Of a stretch of 64,000 nucleotides of DNA, positions 21,351-32,280 are shown one piece after another (positions within the stretch are counted from its first letter, which is position 1; each line of letters begins with the position of its first letter). The stretch comes from Bemisia tabaci (lineage: Eukaryota; Arthropoda; Insecta; Hemiptera; Aleyrodidae). The stretch spans positions 2,914,001-2,978,000 of the forward strand of contig NC_092794.1 of NCBI RefSeq assembly GCF_918797505.1. Reading direction: 5' to 3'. Both the position numbers and the translations under genes were made by a program. The notes under the pieces were generated by a model. It was given only the letters and a program-made list of their open reading frames with translations, had not been told where the DNA came from and ran no database searches.

Positions 21351-21589
21351 CTTTCAGGAATCGCCAGTGGTATAAGCTACATCGGGCCGAGTGGCACCCC
21401 CTACTTTTACGAGTCGTTTTCGATTGGCCGATTCGCCTGGTGCCCTTTTATTGGAGCCTTTGTGGGAAAAACACGAGGTTCATGATTCATCAAAAATATA
21501 TCAGAAACAAGGAAACATTTTGTGTGTCGGAGCAGATTTCAGAATTCCTAGAAACTGTTTCTCAAAAGCAATTTTTCACAAGTGAACAT

Positions 21590-22389
21590 TTGTGCGGATT
21601 ATTCCTTTGAATATCTCAAGGAATTTGCTTCGTATATGCAGAAAAATCACTGAAATTTTCACAAAAATCCGCACAATCGTCTCCGTGTAAAACATTAAAG
21701 CATCGAATAGGCCTGTTGCATGCAAGAGATACAGCCGCGCGAATAGACTTTTTAGAGGTTAAATGACACGAAAATTACGATGGTCACATTAAAAATGTCT
21801 GAAATACACTCCTTACTGCGCAATTTGCGTTGTTAGGAACGCGCTTTTTCAAATTTCCCGCGTCTGGGGGCAGTTTTCTAATCACCGGAAACGAGCAAAC
21901 GGCGGGCTCGGTGATTTCCGGAAGATGCCGAGTCGTTGTTGTTGTTGTTGTTATTTTTTCCTTCACTTTGTTTACAAACCCAACGTGATCTCCTATAGTG
22001 GTCCATATACGCTTTATGCGGTAACCAAATCGATCAACTTTTAAATATCCAACGCAATCCTTCTACATTTCATTTCACGATGTCACGAGCTCCGATTTTT
22101 AGGTTATGTTGTCAGTTTTAGTTGACCGGAAATAGCCGCGAGTTGCCGTTAATTGTTTCCGTTAGCAAACTGCCCCCAGACGCGGGAAATTTGAAAAAGC
22201 GCGTTCCTAACAACACAAATTGCGCAGTAAGGAGTGTATTTCAGACTTTTTTTAATGTGACCATCGTAATTTTCGTGTCATTTAACCTCTAAAAAGTCTA
22301 TTCGCGCGGCTGTATCTCTTGCATGCAACAGGCCCATTAAAATTAGCTGAAGCCGATGTGGCATGATTCCTCCCTGCTTAACGCGGTCC
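21590..22389. mobile_element. GGACCGCG MITE interrupted by a long-arm element
   Basis: The right part of a GGACCGCG copy is split. 21590-21709 matches the family interior (GAAGCAAATTCC-like segment, ATCCGCACAA, ATTAAAG). 22338-22389 supplies the right end (AGCTGAAGCCGATGTGGC ... CGCGGTCC). The element at 21710-22334 sits between them. Confidence 0.6.
21710..22334. mobile_element. Element with about 165-bp near-identical inverted arms
   Basis: The arms run from GGCCTGTTGCATGCAAGAG inward through CAGCCGCGCGAATAGAC and GAACGCGCTTTTTC to CGCGTCTGGGGGCAGTTT. They differ at only a handful of positions over about 165 bp. The central 280 bp is unrelated and unassigned. Such long, fresh arms resemble MULE or foldback elements. 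A clean 9- or 8-bp duplication was not found, so the class is open. It inserted in a GGACCGCG MITE. Confidence 0.75.
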
Positions 22390-22399
22390 ATTTGTATTC

Positions 22400-22656
22400 C
22401 GACGGCGTAAGTCGACAATCACATATCTCGTTTGCGGTTTCTGAAAATCTCCGCCTCTATGTTGTTCTTTTAAAGGAGGACAAATTGACATCATTCCTGG
22501 AAGTTTTTGCAGAGTTTTCTTCGCACAGAGAAAAAAACTCACGGCAGTTTTAAAGAATTGCCATTGAGTAGTTTTCCGTTTAAAAAATAAAGTATGACAG
22601 GAAGTCTGCGACGTCGCAAACCGAGTTACCTATGTGATAGCCGACTTACACCGTCG
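22400..22656. mobile_element. CGACGG foldback element, copy 2
   Basis: 257 bp with inverted ends CGACGGCGTAAGTCG / CGACTTACACCGTCG. Shares TATGACAGGAAGTCTGCGAC and CGTTTAAAAAATAAAG with copy 1 at 8806-9324, but has a shorter left arm. Confidence 0.6.
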
Positions 22657-22667
22657 ATTTGCAGTGT

Positions 22668-23310
22668 TGCTTGGTGTTCTATTGAAACAATCAATCACAA
22701 AAGAAAATCGGACAACGTCTGATGTAGTTACGGTGATTTCGGTTGAATCCATCTAAATACACCCACTGAACTGTGCATTTCTCTCGATTTTTGTCTAGAG
22801 GAATCGAGCTCTCATTCCGCCGGATTCGGGACTTGAGTTTTTCCCAGGTTCCTTGCCGAGCCATTTTTCAAACGTCAGAAGCATGCCTTGGCTCCGTCTC
22901 CCCCCCCCCCCCCCCCCCCCACCTCACTTTATTGAGCTCCCTTGTCTCAGAAAGCGCTTTACGTCTGCAGTTTTCTCGCGCCTTTCCTTGGCAGCACTTG
23001 GCGGGGTCTTTGAATTTGACGCTTGACGCCCCCGCCGCGCGATTCAACACGTGGATCAAGTTGCAAAATTAGCTTCTGGCAAGAGACATGTTAAAATGAT
23101 TTCCTCGCCTTCCCTGCCGCTCGCAGAGGACCGATGTCAGAAACGCCAAGGAGTAGAAAATGATGAAATCCGGGCAATATCACTTCGTGATATTATGGAG
23201 AGTTTTTTTTCTCAACACATGAACATGAAAGTACCAAACACACTTCAACTTCTACGAGAATTTTGATATCTTCTCGTCCCTCTTGTCTTCTGCGCTGCCT
23301 TACAGTGCTA
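22668..23310. other. Unassigned spacer with a poly-C run
   Basis: A run of about 22 C residues lies around 22901-22921. The rest contains no recognised repeat or gene. The homopolymer length should not be trusted without long reads. Confidence 0.4.
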
Positions 23311-23555
23311 GTTGGATTGCATTTTACAATAAGGATCCACTGTCTCTGGCTCTTCCATAAAAGCACCTCTCTGCAGAAGTGCAGAAGGAAACCAATGGCA
23401 TAATATGGACCGCGTCAAGCAGAAAGGAACCATGCCACATCAGCCTCTGCCAAATTTAATTTGGCGATTTAATTTTTCACGTGAAAACAGGTATGCGGAT
23501 TTTTATGCAAATGTCAGTGAATTTTCTGCCCAGTGCGAAGCAAATTCCTTGAGAG
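23311..23555. mobile_element. Two MITE fragments side by side
   Basis: 23311-23399 matches one arm of the CAATTGGATTACA palindrome (GGATTGCATTTTACAATAAG, then a degraded CCACTGTCTCTGGC). 23407-23555 is the left part of a GGACCGCG MITE (GGACCGCGTCAAGCAGAAAG). Neither has its right end. Confidence 0.5.
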
Positions 23556-23825
23556 TGTCAATTTTTATTGCCTAAAACGCGAATCTCGGCATTTTGCCGT
23601 TTATCTAACAGTTTGAGAAATAATTTAAAAAGGCTGATGGAGTCTGGGAAAATATCTTATTCTTGCTGTCCTCAAGAATTATTACGCTTCTACTAACAAT
23701 AAAGAGGAATGTGGATAGTTGTTTTTCTCTCCTGGAAAATCGTATTTTCCGGAGGAATATCGATAATCGATCGATGGATGAAGCCTTTAGTTTGTAGGTA
23801 TAGAATAGCGCTCTAGTCACAGATT

Positions 23826-24255
23826 CATAGTCAAACTAGGCATTTTGTCGAATGCCTAGGTCCAGGCAAACACTTCATTCATTAAATCCCAGTCTGGTAT
23901 TCCTAGATAGTTCCTCAGTTTTGGCCAGAAAATGATCCAAGTGTATAAAAAAGAAGAATCTTTCAAAAATGTTCGATTGTTTTAAGTCATTTTGGCCGCT
24001 GCGGGGCAATGCAGATGGAAAATGCTTCATTTTCACTAAGTACTGACTATTCAAACAATGCCACAGTATTTGGTGACAAAGAAAAAATGTTGTACTCACA
24101 TTCAAGAAAAATTGTGAAACATTTCCTCTCAAAGCTTTGGAAAATTCAGAAATTAGAAAAAACATGCAAAACCTTTAAAACCTTCAAAATTTGACTTTTA
24201 GCTAGGATTTGACGAAATGGCCTAATTTGACTATTGGCCTGCAACTTATATGTTG
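23826..24255. mobile_element. Diverged TGTCGCAGG-type inverted-repeat element
   Basis: The left arm has TAGTCAAACTAGGCATTTTG and the right arm its relative (TGGCCTAATTTGACTATTGG), as in 13176-13619. The outer ends are degraded. Position and family membership are approximate. Confidence 0.45.
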
Positions 24256-24289
24256 CAGGCAATTAGCAATCGCAGGAAAATTGCAATCT

Positions 24290-24640
24290 ATTTGTGTTGA
24301 GTGAACAAATCCAACAATTCAAAACTGACAGAAAAGAAATAGAAAGTAGCGATTATTATGCTTTGAATTCAAACGTACGTTTTTTGCTTCTTCTTGAATG
24401 CATGGTGCCAGCTGGCACACCCGCGAGGTCGTATAGTGTAACCATTCATCCTCGTTGGGTTTGGTTTGGTTAAGCAACTAAACTAACTTCCTGGTAAAGC
24501 GGAGAGTATGGCTGGATTTGAAGACACTCCAAGTTGAGGACGTGCTTTGAAATTATTTACCAATAATAGCTTCACTATATGGATGCAAATAATTGCAATC
24601 CAACGAGCAGGGAGCTTGCAAATTGCCGGCGATCGCTGAT
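24290..24640. other. Unassigned spacer
   Basis: No feature recognised. It ends at the TA duplication of the CACGGA foldback. Confidence 0.35.
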
Positions 24641-24646
24641 TGCCTA

Positions 24647-25661
24647 CACGGAAAAAACAACTACGTGCGTGGGGCCCGAAATTTAGGTCATATGGAACTC
24701 TAAAGTTTTCGGATTGAGCATCTGAACACTTTAGGTCCAGCTGCTGAGGTTTGGATCACACATCTGAAACTTCAGTTCTTACCAGGCCCGCCACAAGGGG
24801 GGGGGGATACTGGGTCCTTGGCACCGGGGCCCGGGCCCTGGAGGGGCCCGTGACGCAGGTGACAAACCACTACGAATTCATGTGTAACCCTTGTCTCGTA
24901 GGGAAAAGTGAACAAATTACCCTAAAAATTCCGCAAAAGGTGAATAAAGTTTCAAAAACACGCTAGGGCACTATAAAATTTTTCTTACTTTTTTAGAGAT
25001 TTTCAAGATTTTGAGTATATGTAGAATGATATTTTTAGTGACTGTGTTTCATTTTCTTCCGTTGTCGGATGTTAAGAGGCTCCTTTCTGGGCATCCTCGA
25101 CTTCAATGGCTTAACTCCCTTGCCATAGACGTACGAAAGGGTAGTCCAGGGGGGCCCGGCTCCCCATAGAATTGAAAATTATCATCTGCCCCCTCAAAAA
25201 AAATTTATAGATGTTTTGAATGCAACAATTCGAAAGTTTTTGGTGCTGAAAGTAAACAAAAAGGCGTAATTATTCTGCAGAAATTGATGAAAAATCTCCA
25301 TCATAAGAGCTTCATAATGCGTCCAAATAGATTTAAAATTTCAAACATTTCCCGGGGGAGGCCCCCCGGACGACCCCCCCCCCCCTGTGCTAGGGCCCCG
25401 GGCCAGAAAATTGGTACCAGGGCCCGAGATTGGATGTGGCGGGCCTGGTTCTTACATCTGAAATACCTCGGTTTTCACATCCGAAAAACTTCGGTTCTCA
25501 TATCTGAAGTACATACTTCATATGTAAGAACTGAAGTTTCAGATGTGTGATCCGAACCTCGACAGCTATGGACCTAAAGTGTTCAGATGCTGAATCTGAA
25601 AACTTCAGAGATCCATATGACCTAAAATTCGGATCCCACGCACGAGGTTTTTCTCTCCGTG
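24647..25661. mobile_element. CACGGA foldback element, copy 2, interrupted
   Basis: The ends CACGGAAAAAACAACTACG and ...CTCTCCGTG are flanked by TA (24645-24646, 25662-25663). The two arms match 3949-4288. A hAT-type element (24783-25447) with its own 8-bp duplication sits between them. Without the insert the copy is about 342 bp, equal to copy 1. Confidence 0.8.
24783..25447. mobile_element. hAT-type element, CAGGCCCGCC family, copy 2
   Basis: 665 bp, flanked by the perfect 8-bp repeat GTTCTTAC (24775-24782, 25448-25455), which fits the hAT target preference nTnnnnAn. It is nearly identical to 11570-12232 and in the same orientation, so both are recent. It lies inside the CACGGA foldback. 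No transposase is visible. Confidence 0.88.
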
Positions 25662-25663
25662 TA

Positions 25664-25746
25664 AGGTGTTGACTGCGAAAACCCTATTCGTGGATCCTTT
25701 TCCATAGGTTTAAAAGGCAGATGGATCTATATATCGCAAAGCACGT
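25664..25746. mobile_element. CAGTGGCG-family fragment
   Basis: AAGGTGTTGACTGCGAAAACCC then GATCCTTTTCCATAGGTTTAAA and ATATATCGCAAAGCACG match the family core read on the minus strand. The ends are lost. It directly follows the CACGGA copy. Confidence 0.5.
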
Positions 25747-26310
25747 GTGCGTCACGCGACTGGTGCGGCTGGCGGAGGCGAAGAGAACGTAGGACGGGAG
25801 AAAGGAGTCCTGAGGCTTGGGACGTCGCGTCGCGTCGTGCGATTTGGGTGGCAAATAAGATGTCGCGGGCATGACACCGGTAAGGCGGGTCGGTTACTTT
25901 CAATCTCGGAGGAAACTTCAAGTTTACCTCGTATTGTTCCTTTCCGTTTTCCGGGAGCCTTGTCCCGGGCCCTTTTTGTCGTCCCGACTCACAACAATAC
26001 CGTGCGAGCAGCTAACACGCCTTTCTCGAGTCCCTGCAAATGACAGGTCGTAAATCTACATGCAGGACTCGTGCTCTTAGAACGCTGACCCTCATGAAAC
26101 GCATCAAGTTTTGGACCGTGTCTGGTCCCTTTTTTCGAAGAATCCACTCGCCCATACCCGCAGCCCCCCGAAATCCAATCGTTGACGTGTCCCATCGAAA
26201 AAGGAAAAGTATCCACGTTTGGACTGGATCATGGATTTTCCCTTCATTTTACAAGATAGGCAAAAGCGGTGCTTCCAAAGGCGCAATAGTGGTATCCGCT
26301 CATTAGGTGA
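25747..26310. other. Unassigned GC-rich spacer
   Basis: The G+C content is higher than in its neighbours, with overlapping open frames on both strands that carry no recognisable domain. A donor-like CCGGTAAGG lies near 25878. It could be part of a host exon or promoter region, but nothing in the sequence decides this. Confidence 0.3.
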
Positions 26311-26317
26311 TTGAGAC

Positions 26318-26564
26318 TACTAAGGAAGAACGCCGTATGAGCCCTCAGACGTTGCAAAGTTTCCTCCGATAAACGCCGAATCTACTGGGAAAATTGTGAA
26401 TATTAGTTTCCAACATTTTCAGCCAATTTTCTCGGCAAGTTAATCTAAAATATCTGAAAATATCAAGGACAAATATGCATAGATATTGTCAATAATACAT
26501 GCTTTATCAAAGGAAATTTTGCAACTCTCGAATGTTCATGCGGCGTTTTTCCTTAGCAAGTCAG
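26318..26564. mobile_element. CTGCCGTGC-family MITE
   Basis: About 247 bp. Left arm AAGGAAGAACGCCGTATGAG, right arm CATGCGGCGTTTTTCCTTAG. Both outer ends are degraded (ACTACTAAGG; AGCAAGTCAG). Confidence 0.6.
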
Positions 26565-27243
26565 AACAGGACGGTGTTCTGCCTTCAACTTATGAAGTAG
26601 GCAAAAGCGGGCGCATAGGAGGCGCAATAGTTGTATTATCGGTTCCCGCTTGCCGCGCTGGTATTCGGACGGCTTTTCATCGGGTGATTAGGCGATGCGG
26701 CTTGGACGGTATTTTCTGCTCGATTAATGGTAGGAGGGGGGGATGACAATTGATGCGAAACGACCGAATAAGCTGATTATATTTAAAATACGCCATCAGT
26801 TTACCATGCGAAATAGCTCGTAATGTGCCGTATTTGTTGGATTATTTGTACTTTCAGAAGAACGCGTAAAACTAGAGCGATGCTCGGAAAAGCTTTAAAG
26901 AGGGCTTAAAATTCAGAAGTCTCTGGCACTCTGTATCGTGAGGTCGTTGTTCGTATCGAACTATATTTTTTTAGGTTGAATAGAGCTCAAGCAGATCTTC
27001 AACATTCATCATTTTTATACACTGATCAAAATATTTGAGTTCTTGTTCTACTTTTGGTTAATGTAGGAAGTTAAATGCAAACCAACATAAATGTTTTGTT
27101 GATTTTGGTTCAGATAACGGTGAATTTAGCGCAGAAAACAATGGAGAGACTGGGCAAATGCAATCCTCCGATTGCAACGTTGGTATTCACCACTCGTTTT
27201 TTATTAAAACTCTTCTAGACAACTAGCTGGCATTTTCTCTTGA
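26565..27243. other. Unassigned spacer
   Basis: No repeat, RNA or exon recognised in about 680 bp. Confidence 0.35.
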
Positions 27244-27247
27244 AATT

Positions 27248-27369
27248 GGACGTATTTCTACCAAACGGAACTATGTGCATTAAGACATGAGCCCTGAGAC
27301 CCATAAGAGTATGTGCTTGACAGGGCTCACGTCATAATGCACATAGTTCCGTTTGATAGAAATACGTCC
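27248..27369. mobile_element. GGACGT-family 122-bp palindromic MITE
   Basis: 122 bp, flanked by AATT (27244-27247, 27370-27373). It is followed 28 bp later by a long-core member of the same family. Confidence 0.85.
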
Positions 27370-27397
27370 AATTGTGAACCGAAGGCTAGGGTTATTT

Positions 27398-27763
27398 GGA
27401 CGTATTTATGCTAAAAGGAGATATGTGCAAGTGGAAAGATGGGGTGTGCTCGTTAGTTGGGCCATAAGAAACAATGTAAAAGTGGATATAGCTCCTTTTG
27501 AGAAAATTGAAAAGCGGGATTTGACATTAAATCAAAAGGAGCTAAGCGCCAAAATATGCTAACTCATGAGCCGCGGGCATGGCAAGAGAGCGTTGTGGAC
27601 AGGGCTCATGAGTTAAAGACACGGATCCGCGGCTCGGAGTCTCCATCGTCGCCGCTGACGTCACTGGCGCTTTATATTCCCCATTCATTCTTATGGCCCG
27701 ACCACTAACGAGCACACCCCATCTTTCCACTTCCACATATCTCCTTTTCGCATAAATACGTCC
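27398..27763. mobile_element. GGACGT-family long-core MITE
   Basis: This 366-bp element is flanked by ATTT (27394-27397, 27764-27767). The ends have the ATTTATGCTAAAAGG variant. The core is an imperfect palindrome with AAGATGGGGTGTGCTCG and its complement near the two ends, and ACTCATGAGCCGCGGGC near the middle. It is the best-preserved reference for the long-core subfamily. Confidence 0.82.
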
Positions 27764-27767
27764 ATTT

Positions 27768-28370
27768 TGTGTTTCACTTCCCTAATGAACCAAACTTTTG
27801 TGTTGAAATTTTTCTCTGTGTAGAAGGTAAGTGTCTGATGCGTGAAAATGAAAAATAATTTGTTTTTTGTTTGAAAAATTGACATTTCCATGTATCTACC
27901 GCACTTTGATTGGTTCCTCAGTATTGCTTGCCATACAGGAAGCTCTTGTAGACCGATGTATAAACAAACCCGATCAAGAGGGATTCGTATTATCGAGTAA
28001 AAAATGAATGATAATCACACGATAAAAGTGTAATTTCCGGCAAAAATATCCACCAGAGTTGTTTTAGAACTCGTATCAGAATGTGAAAATTTGAAAAAAC
28101 TTAACACGTCTAAAACTCAGATGCAATCTTGTTTGTTTATTTTTGTCCATAAACAGGAGCAGAGGGGCTAAAATGAAATCCTGAAACTCGCCAACCATTC
28201 AGACAGCGGCACACTTTTCATATACTAAAAGGATTCAGATGACAATTCTCTCCCTCCATAGATACTCCAACATAAACGACGAGCTTATGGGTTAATTTTG
28301 GAAGTTGTCGTGATGTCCAAGGTGTTGTGAGCGAAATTTTTATGAGAAAACATGTACTTCAGAGCTTAAT
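27768..28370. other. Unassigned spacer
   Basis: A/T-rich, with nothing recognised. Confidence 0.35.
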
Positions 28371-28732
28371 GGACGGATTTATGCTAAATGGACCTATGTG
28401 CAAGTGGAAAGATGGGGTGAACGAATTAGTTGAGGGCCATAAGAATGAACGGGAATTTAAAAGCGCCAGTGACGTCAGCGGCAACGAATAAGAAAGCACG
28501 ATGAGGAGATGGGTGGCGGGACTCTTTAACTCATGAGCCCTGTCCACAAGGGTCTTATCACATGCCCACGGCTCACGAGTTAGCGCTCAGTTCATTTTGA
28601 TTTAATGTCAAATCCCGTTTTTCTATTTTCTGAAAAGGAACTATATCCACTTTTACATTTTTTTTATCCAGCTTGCACGAGCACACCCCATCTTCAAACT
28701 AGCACATAGTTCTGTATGATAGAAATACGTCC
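28371..28732. mobile_element. GGACGT-family long-core MITE
   Basis: 362 bp; ends GGACGGATTTATGC and ...ATACGTCC. The core matches 27398-27763 but is inverted relative to it. The flanks share only AAT. It ends three bases before the GGACCAC element at 28736. Confidence 0.75.
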
Positions 28733-28958
28733 AATGGACGACTAGACGAGGTACAGAATTAAGCATTCTGATACATGTTTATGCACCAAAATTTCACGTA
28801 GAACACATATCGAGCAACGAAAATTACTGAAATAAACTCCTAACCAAGATATTTGATGTTTCTTGACGTTTACAGGTCTTGACGTTTCTTAATGTTAATT
28901 CACGCCGCGCCACAGCGCGCGGTGGGCGAGGGCGACCAGCGAGCGCGGCACGCGCATT

Positions 28959-29034
28959 GGCGCCTACAGACCTAACAGGGATACTTCACGCATTGCGCAA
29001 TGCGTGAAGTATCCCTGTTAGGTTTGTAGGCGCC
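28959..29034. repeat. GC-rich perfect-hairpin core, copy 1
   Basis: Two 38-bp arms meet without a loop at 28996/28997 with one mismatch. They run from GGCGCCTACA to ...CACGCATTGC and back. The core is flanked by CG-rich sequence on the left and by a conserved TTTTTCAACTCAT...GGATTATTCTCATT segment on the right, shared with the copies at 51224 and 56396. It could form a very stable stem in RNA or single-stranded DNA. Confidence 0.8.
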
Positions 29035-29846
29035 ATAGCGCATATCGCGCTGGAAGCACGCGCGCCGCGCCGCCTCGCCCTGTGTTTGGCTCTAATATTT
29101 AAACTAGCGGAGTCAGCGTTTTTCAACTCATAATTTTGAAATGTTCCCACACTCCACCTGGATTATTCTCATTTATATTGATGGGGGAAAAAGTGTTTGA
29201 GAGGAAACTATACTGTATGTTTTGTAAATATTAAGGTGGTTCCGTGTCAAATTTAATGTCAATTTAATGTGTCAATTTTTCCAAAGCACTTTCATTTTTA
29301 TAAAATTTATTTTGTGCTTTTACTGTGTTGCAGCGTGATGTGCGCGCAACCAATCGCTCAAAATTGGACGTATTTGACTCTAAAAGATCGATGCACAAAT
29401 GTGTTAAAACCAAAGATTGCGTGCTTCTTGATTTTTTCCCCTCTTTTATTCATGTTGGTATAGTTTCTTTCGACACAACTAGGGACGGCTTATTGAGATT
29501 AATATAGAAGTCATCGCTTAATGATCTGCGTGAGTCAAATTGCAAGCCAAACGTTACCATGGCAATCTCTGCAATACAAAAATATAGTAGTCTCAATCAT
29601 GACGATTTGACTCAGCTATAGCGAATGGTTCTAAGTTGGGAAAGGAACAGAGCTCGATTGAGAAGCCTGCCGAAACCGTTGTAAGACGCAGTTTGACCCA
29701 CGTTAGAGTATAGAGTTTCCTGTGACCGGGCAATTCAAATCTCATGTGATCAATGTAAAATTAAAACGTTCATATCTTAGCTAGAAGTTGATTTCAGTAA
29801 TTTTTGATGCAAGAATCGTGCCCTATATGACATTTTAATGAAATAA

Positions 29847-30347
29847 CATATGAATCAGTGAGGACGAAAACACACCAACTCGGTAACTCAAAAATGCTCA
29901 AAATTCATTTAAGAGAGTCAGTTTTCATAAAAGTAAGTGAAGTTAACGCATCTGTTCCAACTTGGACCTTTAAAAGTGCCCTTGAGTACTTGTCTTTCGC
30001 ACCAAAAATCTTTTTCTTGCACCAAGTTTTTCAATTACTGCGCAGTTTTGCGTGTCTTAATTATTATCATTTTTTCGTGTTGGTACACGGGAAAAATTAA
30101 ATTGCTGATTTAACAATTTAATTGCTAAAAAAGTGACTGCAATATTTCAATGTAGATTTCACAATCCAAAAATGGTACTTCAACCACCCTCGTGCTTAAA
30201 TTAGCTTACAATAGTGCTTAAGTATCATTTTTGTGTTGTGAAATCTACGTTGAAATATTGCAGTTACTTTTTTTAGCAATTTAATTGTTAAATCAGCAAT
30301 TTAATTTTTTCCGTGTGTGTTTTCGTTCTCACTGATTCATATATCAG
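29847..30347. mobile_element. ATGAATCAGTGAG foldback, nested
   Basis: The inverted ends ATGAATCAGTGAGGACGAAA / its complement (right end ...TCTCACTGATTCAT) span about 500 bp inside the GGACCAC copy. The interior holds the CACGGG element. The boundaries are inferred from the arms; the duplication is unclear. Confidence 0.55.
30086..30315. mobile_element. CACGGG foldback, AATTGCTGATTTAAC subfamily, copy 1
   Basis: 230-bp palindrome. The ends CACGGGAAAAATTAAATTGC and its complement enclose arms with ATTTCAATGTAGATTTCACA. The left flank is TA, the right is TG. A second member is at 38036-38249. It shares the CACGG start and TA target with the 3949 family. Confidence 0.7.
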
Positions 30348-30379
30348 AGTGTTTAAATTCGTATCTCGTCAAGTGGTCC

Positions 30380-31189
30380 ATTCTTACTCAGTAAAGTGGT
30401 CCGTTCTTGGGCAAGGAAATTTAATCCTTCCTCGCGAAGCATGGGATGAAGACGCAAACTGCTGACGCGAGTAGGAGGAAAAGTAAAAATTGAAGGAGGA
30501 TTGAAGGGAGTTACAATCAGAGATAGGACGCATAATCTTGGTGGCCTTTTCCTCCCTTCCCATCCTTCGAATGCAGTCGGCCGAGATGCAAATGGAGATA
30601 GCCGCGCGGGCTGTTGGGTGTGAGCGGGTGGGCGGAGGCGGGTAAGCGGGGGAGGGAGGAGCGAGAAAGGGAATATAATAAGTGACGCAAAAATGTCAAG
30701 TGACAAATAACAAAGTCAAGAGGTTTGTGACGCTCACAAGGCGAGTCACAAGCACCGCCAAAACACCCCATCGCGTTGCCAAACTTCTTAAGCTCCGCAG
30801 AAAGCCAGCTTTCTCCAGGGAGGCAAGTGTTGCTTTAGTTCTCTGCGATTTTCTACGAGAGGTTGATAAAAGGTTTTATCTGAGTGAGAATCCCTGCGTT
30901 TTTCTCTCGAAATAGTTGAAACTGTTTGTGTAAGTGGTACTTTCATGGGTCATATTATTGGATTTCGCCTTGACGGGATACAGTTTATCCCTACTTTTTG
31001 GATGACTCATGTATAAAATAAATTTTACCCTCCTTCACTTAAACTAAATATTTTCTCTCAAGTAAAAGATTCATCAAGCTCAGAACTATTTCTGACTCAA
31101 TATCTCCTAAAAAGTAGGTGAAAATTGAGTAAGAGGCGATTTTTAGCCTCCTTGAAATCTTTGAATCTCAATCTTTTGGAATCTCAATT
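30380..31189. other. Unassigned spacer, GC-rich between 30430 and 30680
   Basis: No repeat recognised. Purine-rich and G-rich on the plus strand around 30600-30665. Open frames on the minus strand are low-complexity and not convincing. Confidence 0.35.
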
Positions 31190-31437
31190 GAGGGGCTTGG
31201 AAGACGAAGCGCATAAGTGCAGTTTTTGCTATTTCAAGAAATACGCGCTTAAAGTTTCAAAATTACTTGGGGCCATATGGGAGAAAGAAAGTTTAAACTG
31301 ACTTTTTTATGCTTAAAAATTGGAATTCGGGAGCAAACTGAATCAATAATTGAGTCAAGACTGTTTTACTTGAAATCATTAATATCTCATTTTTTTTTCG
31401 AAAACTGCATTTATGCGCCTTGTCCTCCAAGCCCTTC
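31190..31437. mobile_element. GAGGGGCTTGG MITE, copy 1
   Basis: 248 bp with inverted ends GAGGGGCTTGGAAGACGAAG and ...CTTGTCCTCCAAGCCCTTC. The adjacent GCGCATAA and TGCAGTTTTTG are also inverted. Copies are at 39451-39698 and 43650-43896. It ends 7 bp before the next MITE. Confidence 0.72.
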
Positions 31438-31444
31438 CAGTATA

Positions 31445-31690
31445 CTGCCGTGCTAAGGAGGAACGCCGTAAATCCATCGAGATTTTCCCGCGTTTTTTTG
31501 GAACTTAACAATTTATAAAATAAAAACTATTTTACCCGTGCACCTCAAATTTTCAGGTTAAGTTCTTGACAGTATTCCCGAAAGAATTCTGTAAAAAAAT
31601 TATCTCAAGGTACATACTTTTTTCTGATATGATACATTGTTTCCAAAAAATTTAAAATGGCGTTTTCGGCGTTTTTGCGTTGCACGGCAG
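31445..31690. mobile_element. CTGCCGTGC-family MITE with TA duplication
   Basis: 246 bp, left end CTGCCGTGCTAAGGAGGAAC, right end GCACGGCAG, flanked by TA (31443-31444, 31691-31692). It has the best-preserved ends of the family. Confidence 0.75.
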
Positions 31691-31846
31691 TATGGTCCAA
31701 AAAGGTGGGGCATTCCCCGAGCAACTTTTATCCGCGCGCTAAAGAGGCAGAGGCGGGAATCTGAGGTCGGCGGAACGAGTGAGCGTGCATGATGATGGAG
31801 GCGCGATTGCGGTGCATTGTCGAGGGGTCCCGCACTCGTCCGCCGC

Positions 31847-31868
31847 GGGGGGGGGGGGGGGGGGGGGG
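31847..31868. repeat. G22 homopolymer
   Basis: 22 consecutive G after CCGC. Its length is unreliable in any assembly. Confidence 0.7.
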
Positions 31869-32019
31869 CTCAGGGAGGCACTTTTGTGGAACCGATGAGA
31901 GCAGATTTCACTCCTCCGCAATACATGTCGAAAATATCATTCAGCGAAAAATATGCAAAACTGCTGATGGCAAGCAGTTCGTAATTCAATCTCGTCGCTT
32001 TCCTCCGCCCCCACCCTTA

Positions 32020-32272
32020 CTGTCGTGCCAGGGAAAAACGCCTTATAAGCATTCAAATGTTGCCAAATTGCCTCTCAGAAAATATTAATTTCTGGAGACA
32101 ATTATGCATAGTTTTCCTTGAAATTTTCTGAAACTTGAGATCAAATCACGAACAACATTCTTCACAAAATGGGAGGACAAAAGTTTACGAATATTCCCGA
32201 AAATTCGAGATTTCTCGACGGAGATTTTGCAACGCTTGAAGGCTCATACGACGTTCCTCCTTAGCACGGCAG
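32020..32272. mobile_element. CTGCCGTGC-family MITE
   Basis: 253 bp; left CTGTCGTGCCAGGGAAAAAC, right GACGTTCCTCCTTAGCACGG then CAG. The flanks are TTA and CGTA, so the TA is only partly preserved. Confidence 0.65.
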
Positions 32273-32280
32273 CGTACCTT

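Larger units (their letters stand above)
28736..30379. mobile_element. GGACCAC foldback element, copy 3, with nested insertions
   Basis: The left end (GGACGACTAGACGAGG...CATTCTGATACATG) and the right end (...TCGTCAAGTGGTCC) match 41312-41858 but are 1.6 kb apart instead of 0.55 kb. The extra length comes from a GC-rich hairpin repeat (about 28890-29250) and a CAGTGAG-type foldback (29847-30347), which itself holds a CACGGG element (30086-30315). Conserved parts of the GGACCAC family resume at about 29500. Confidence 0.65.
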
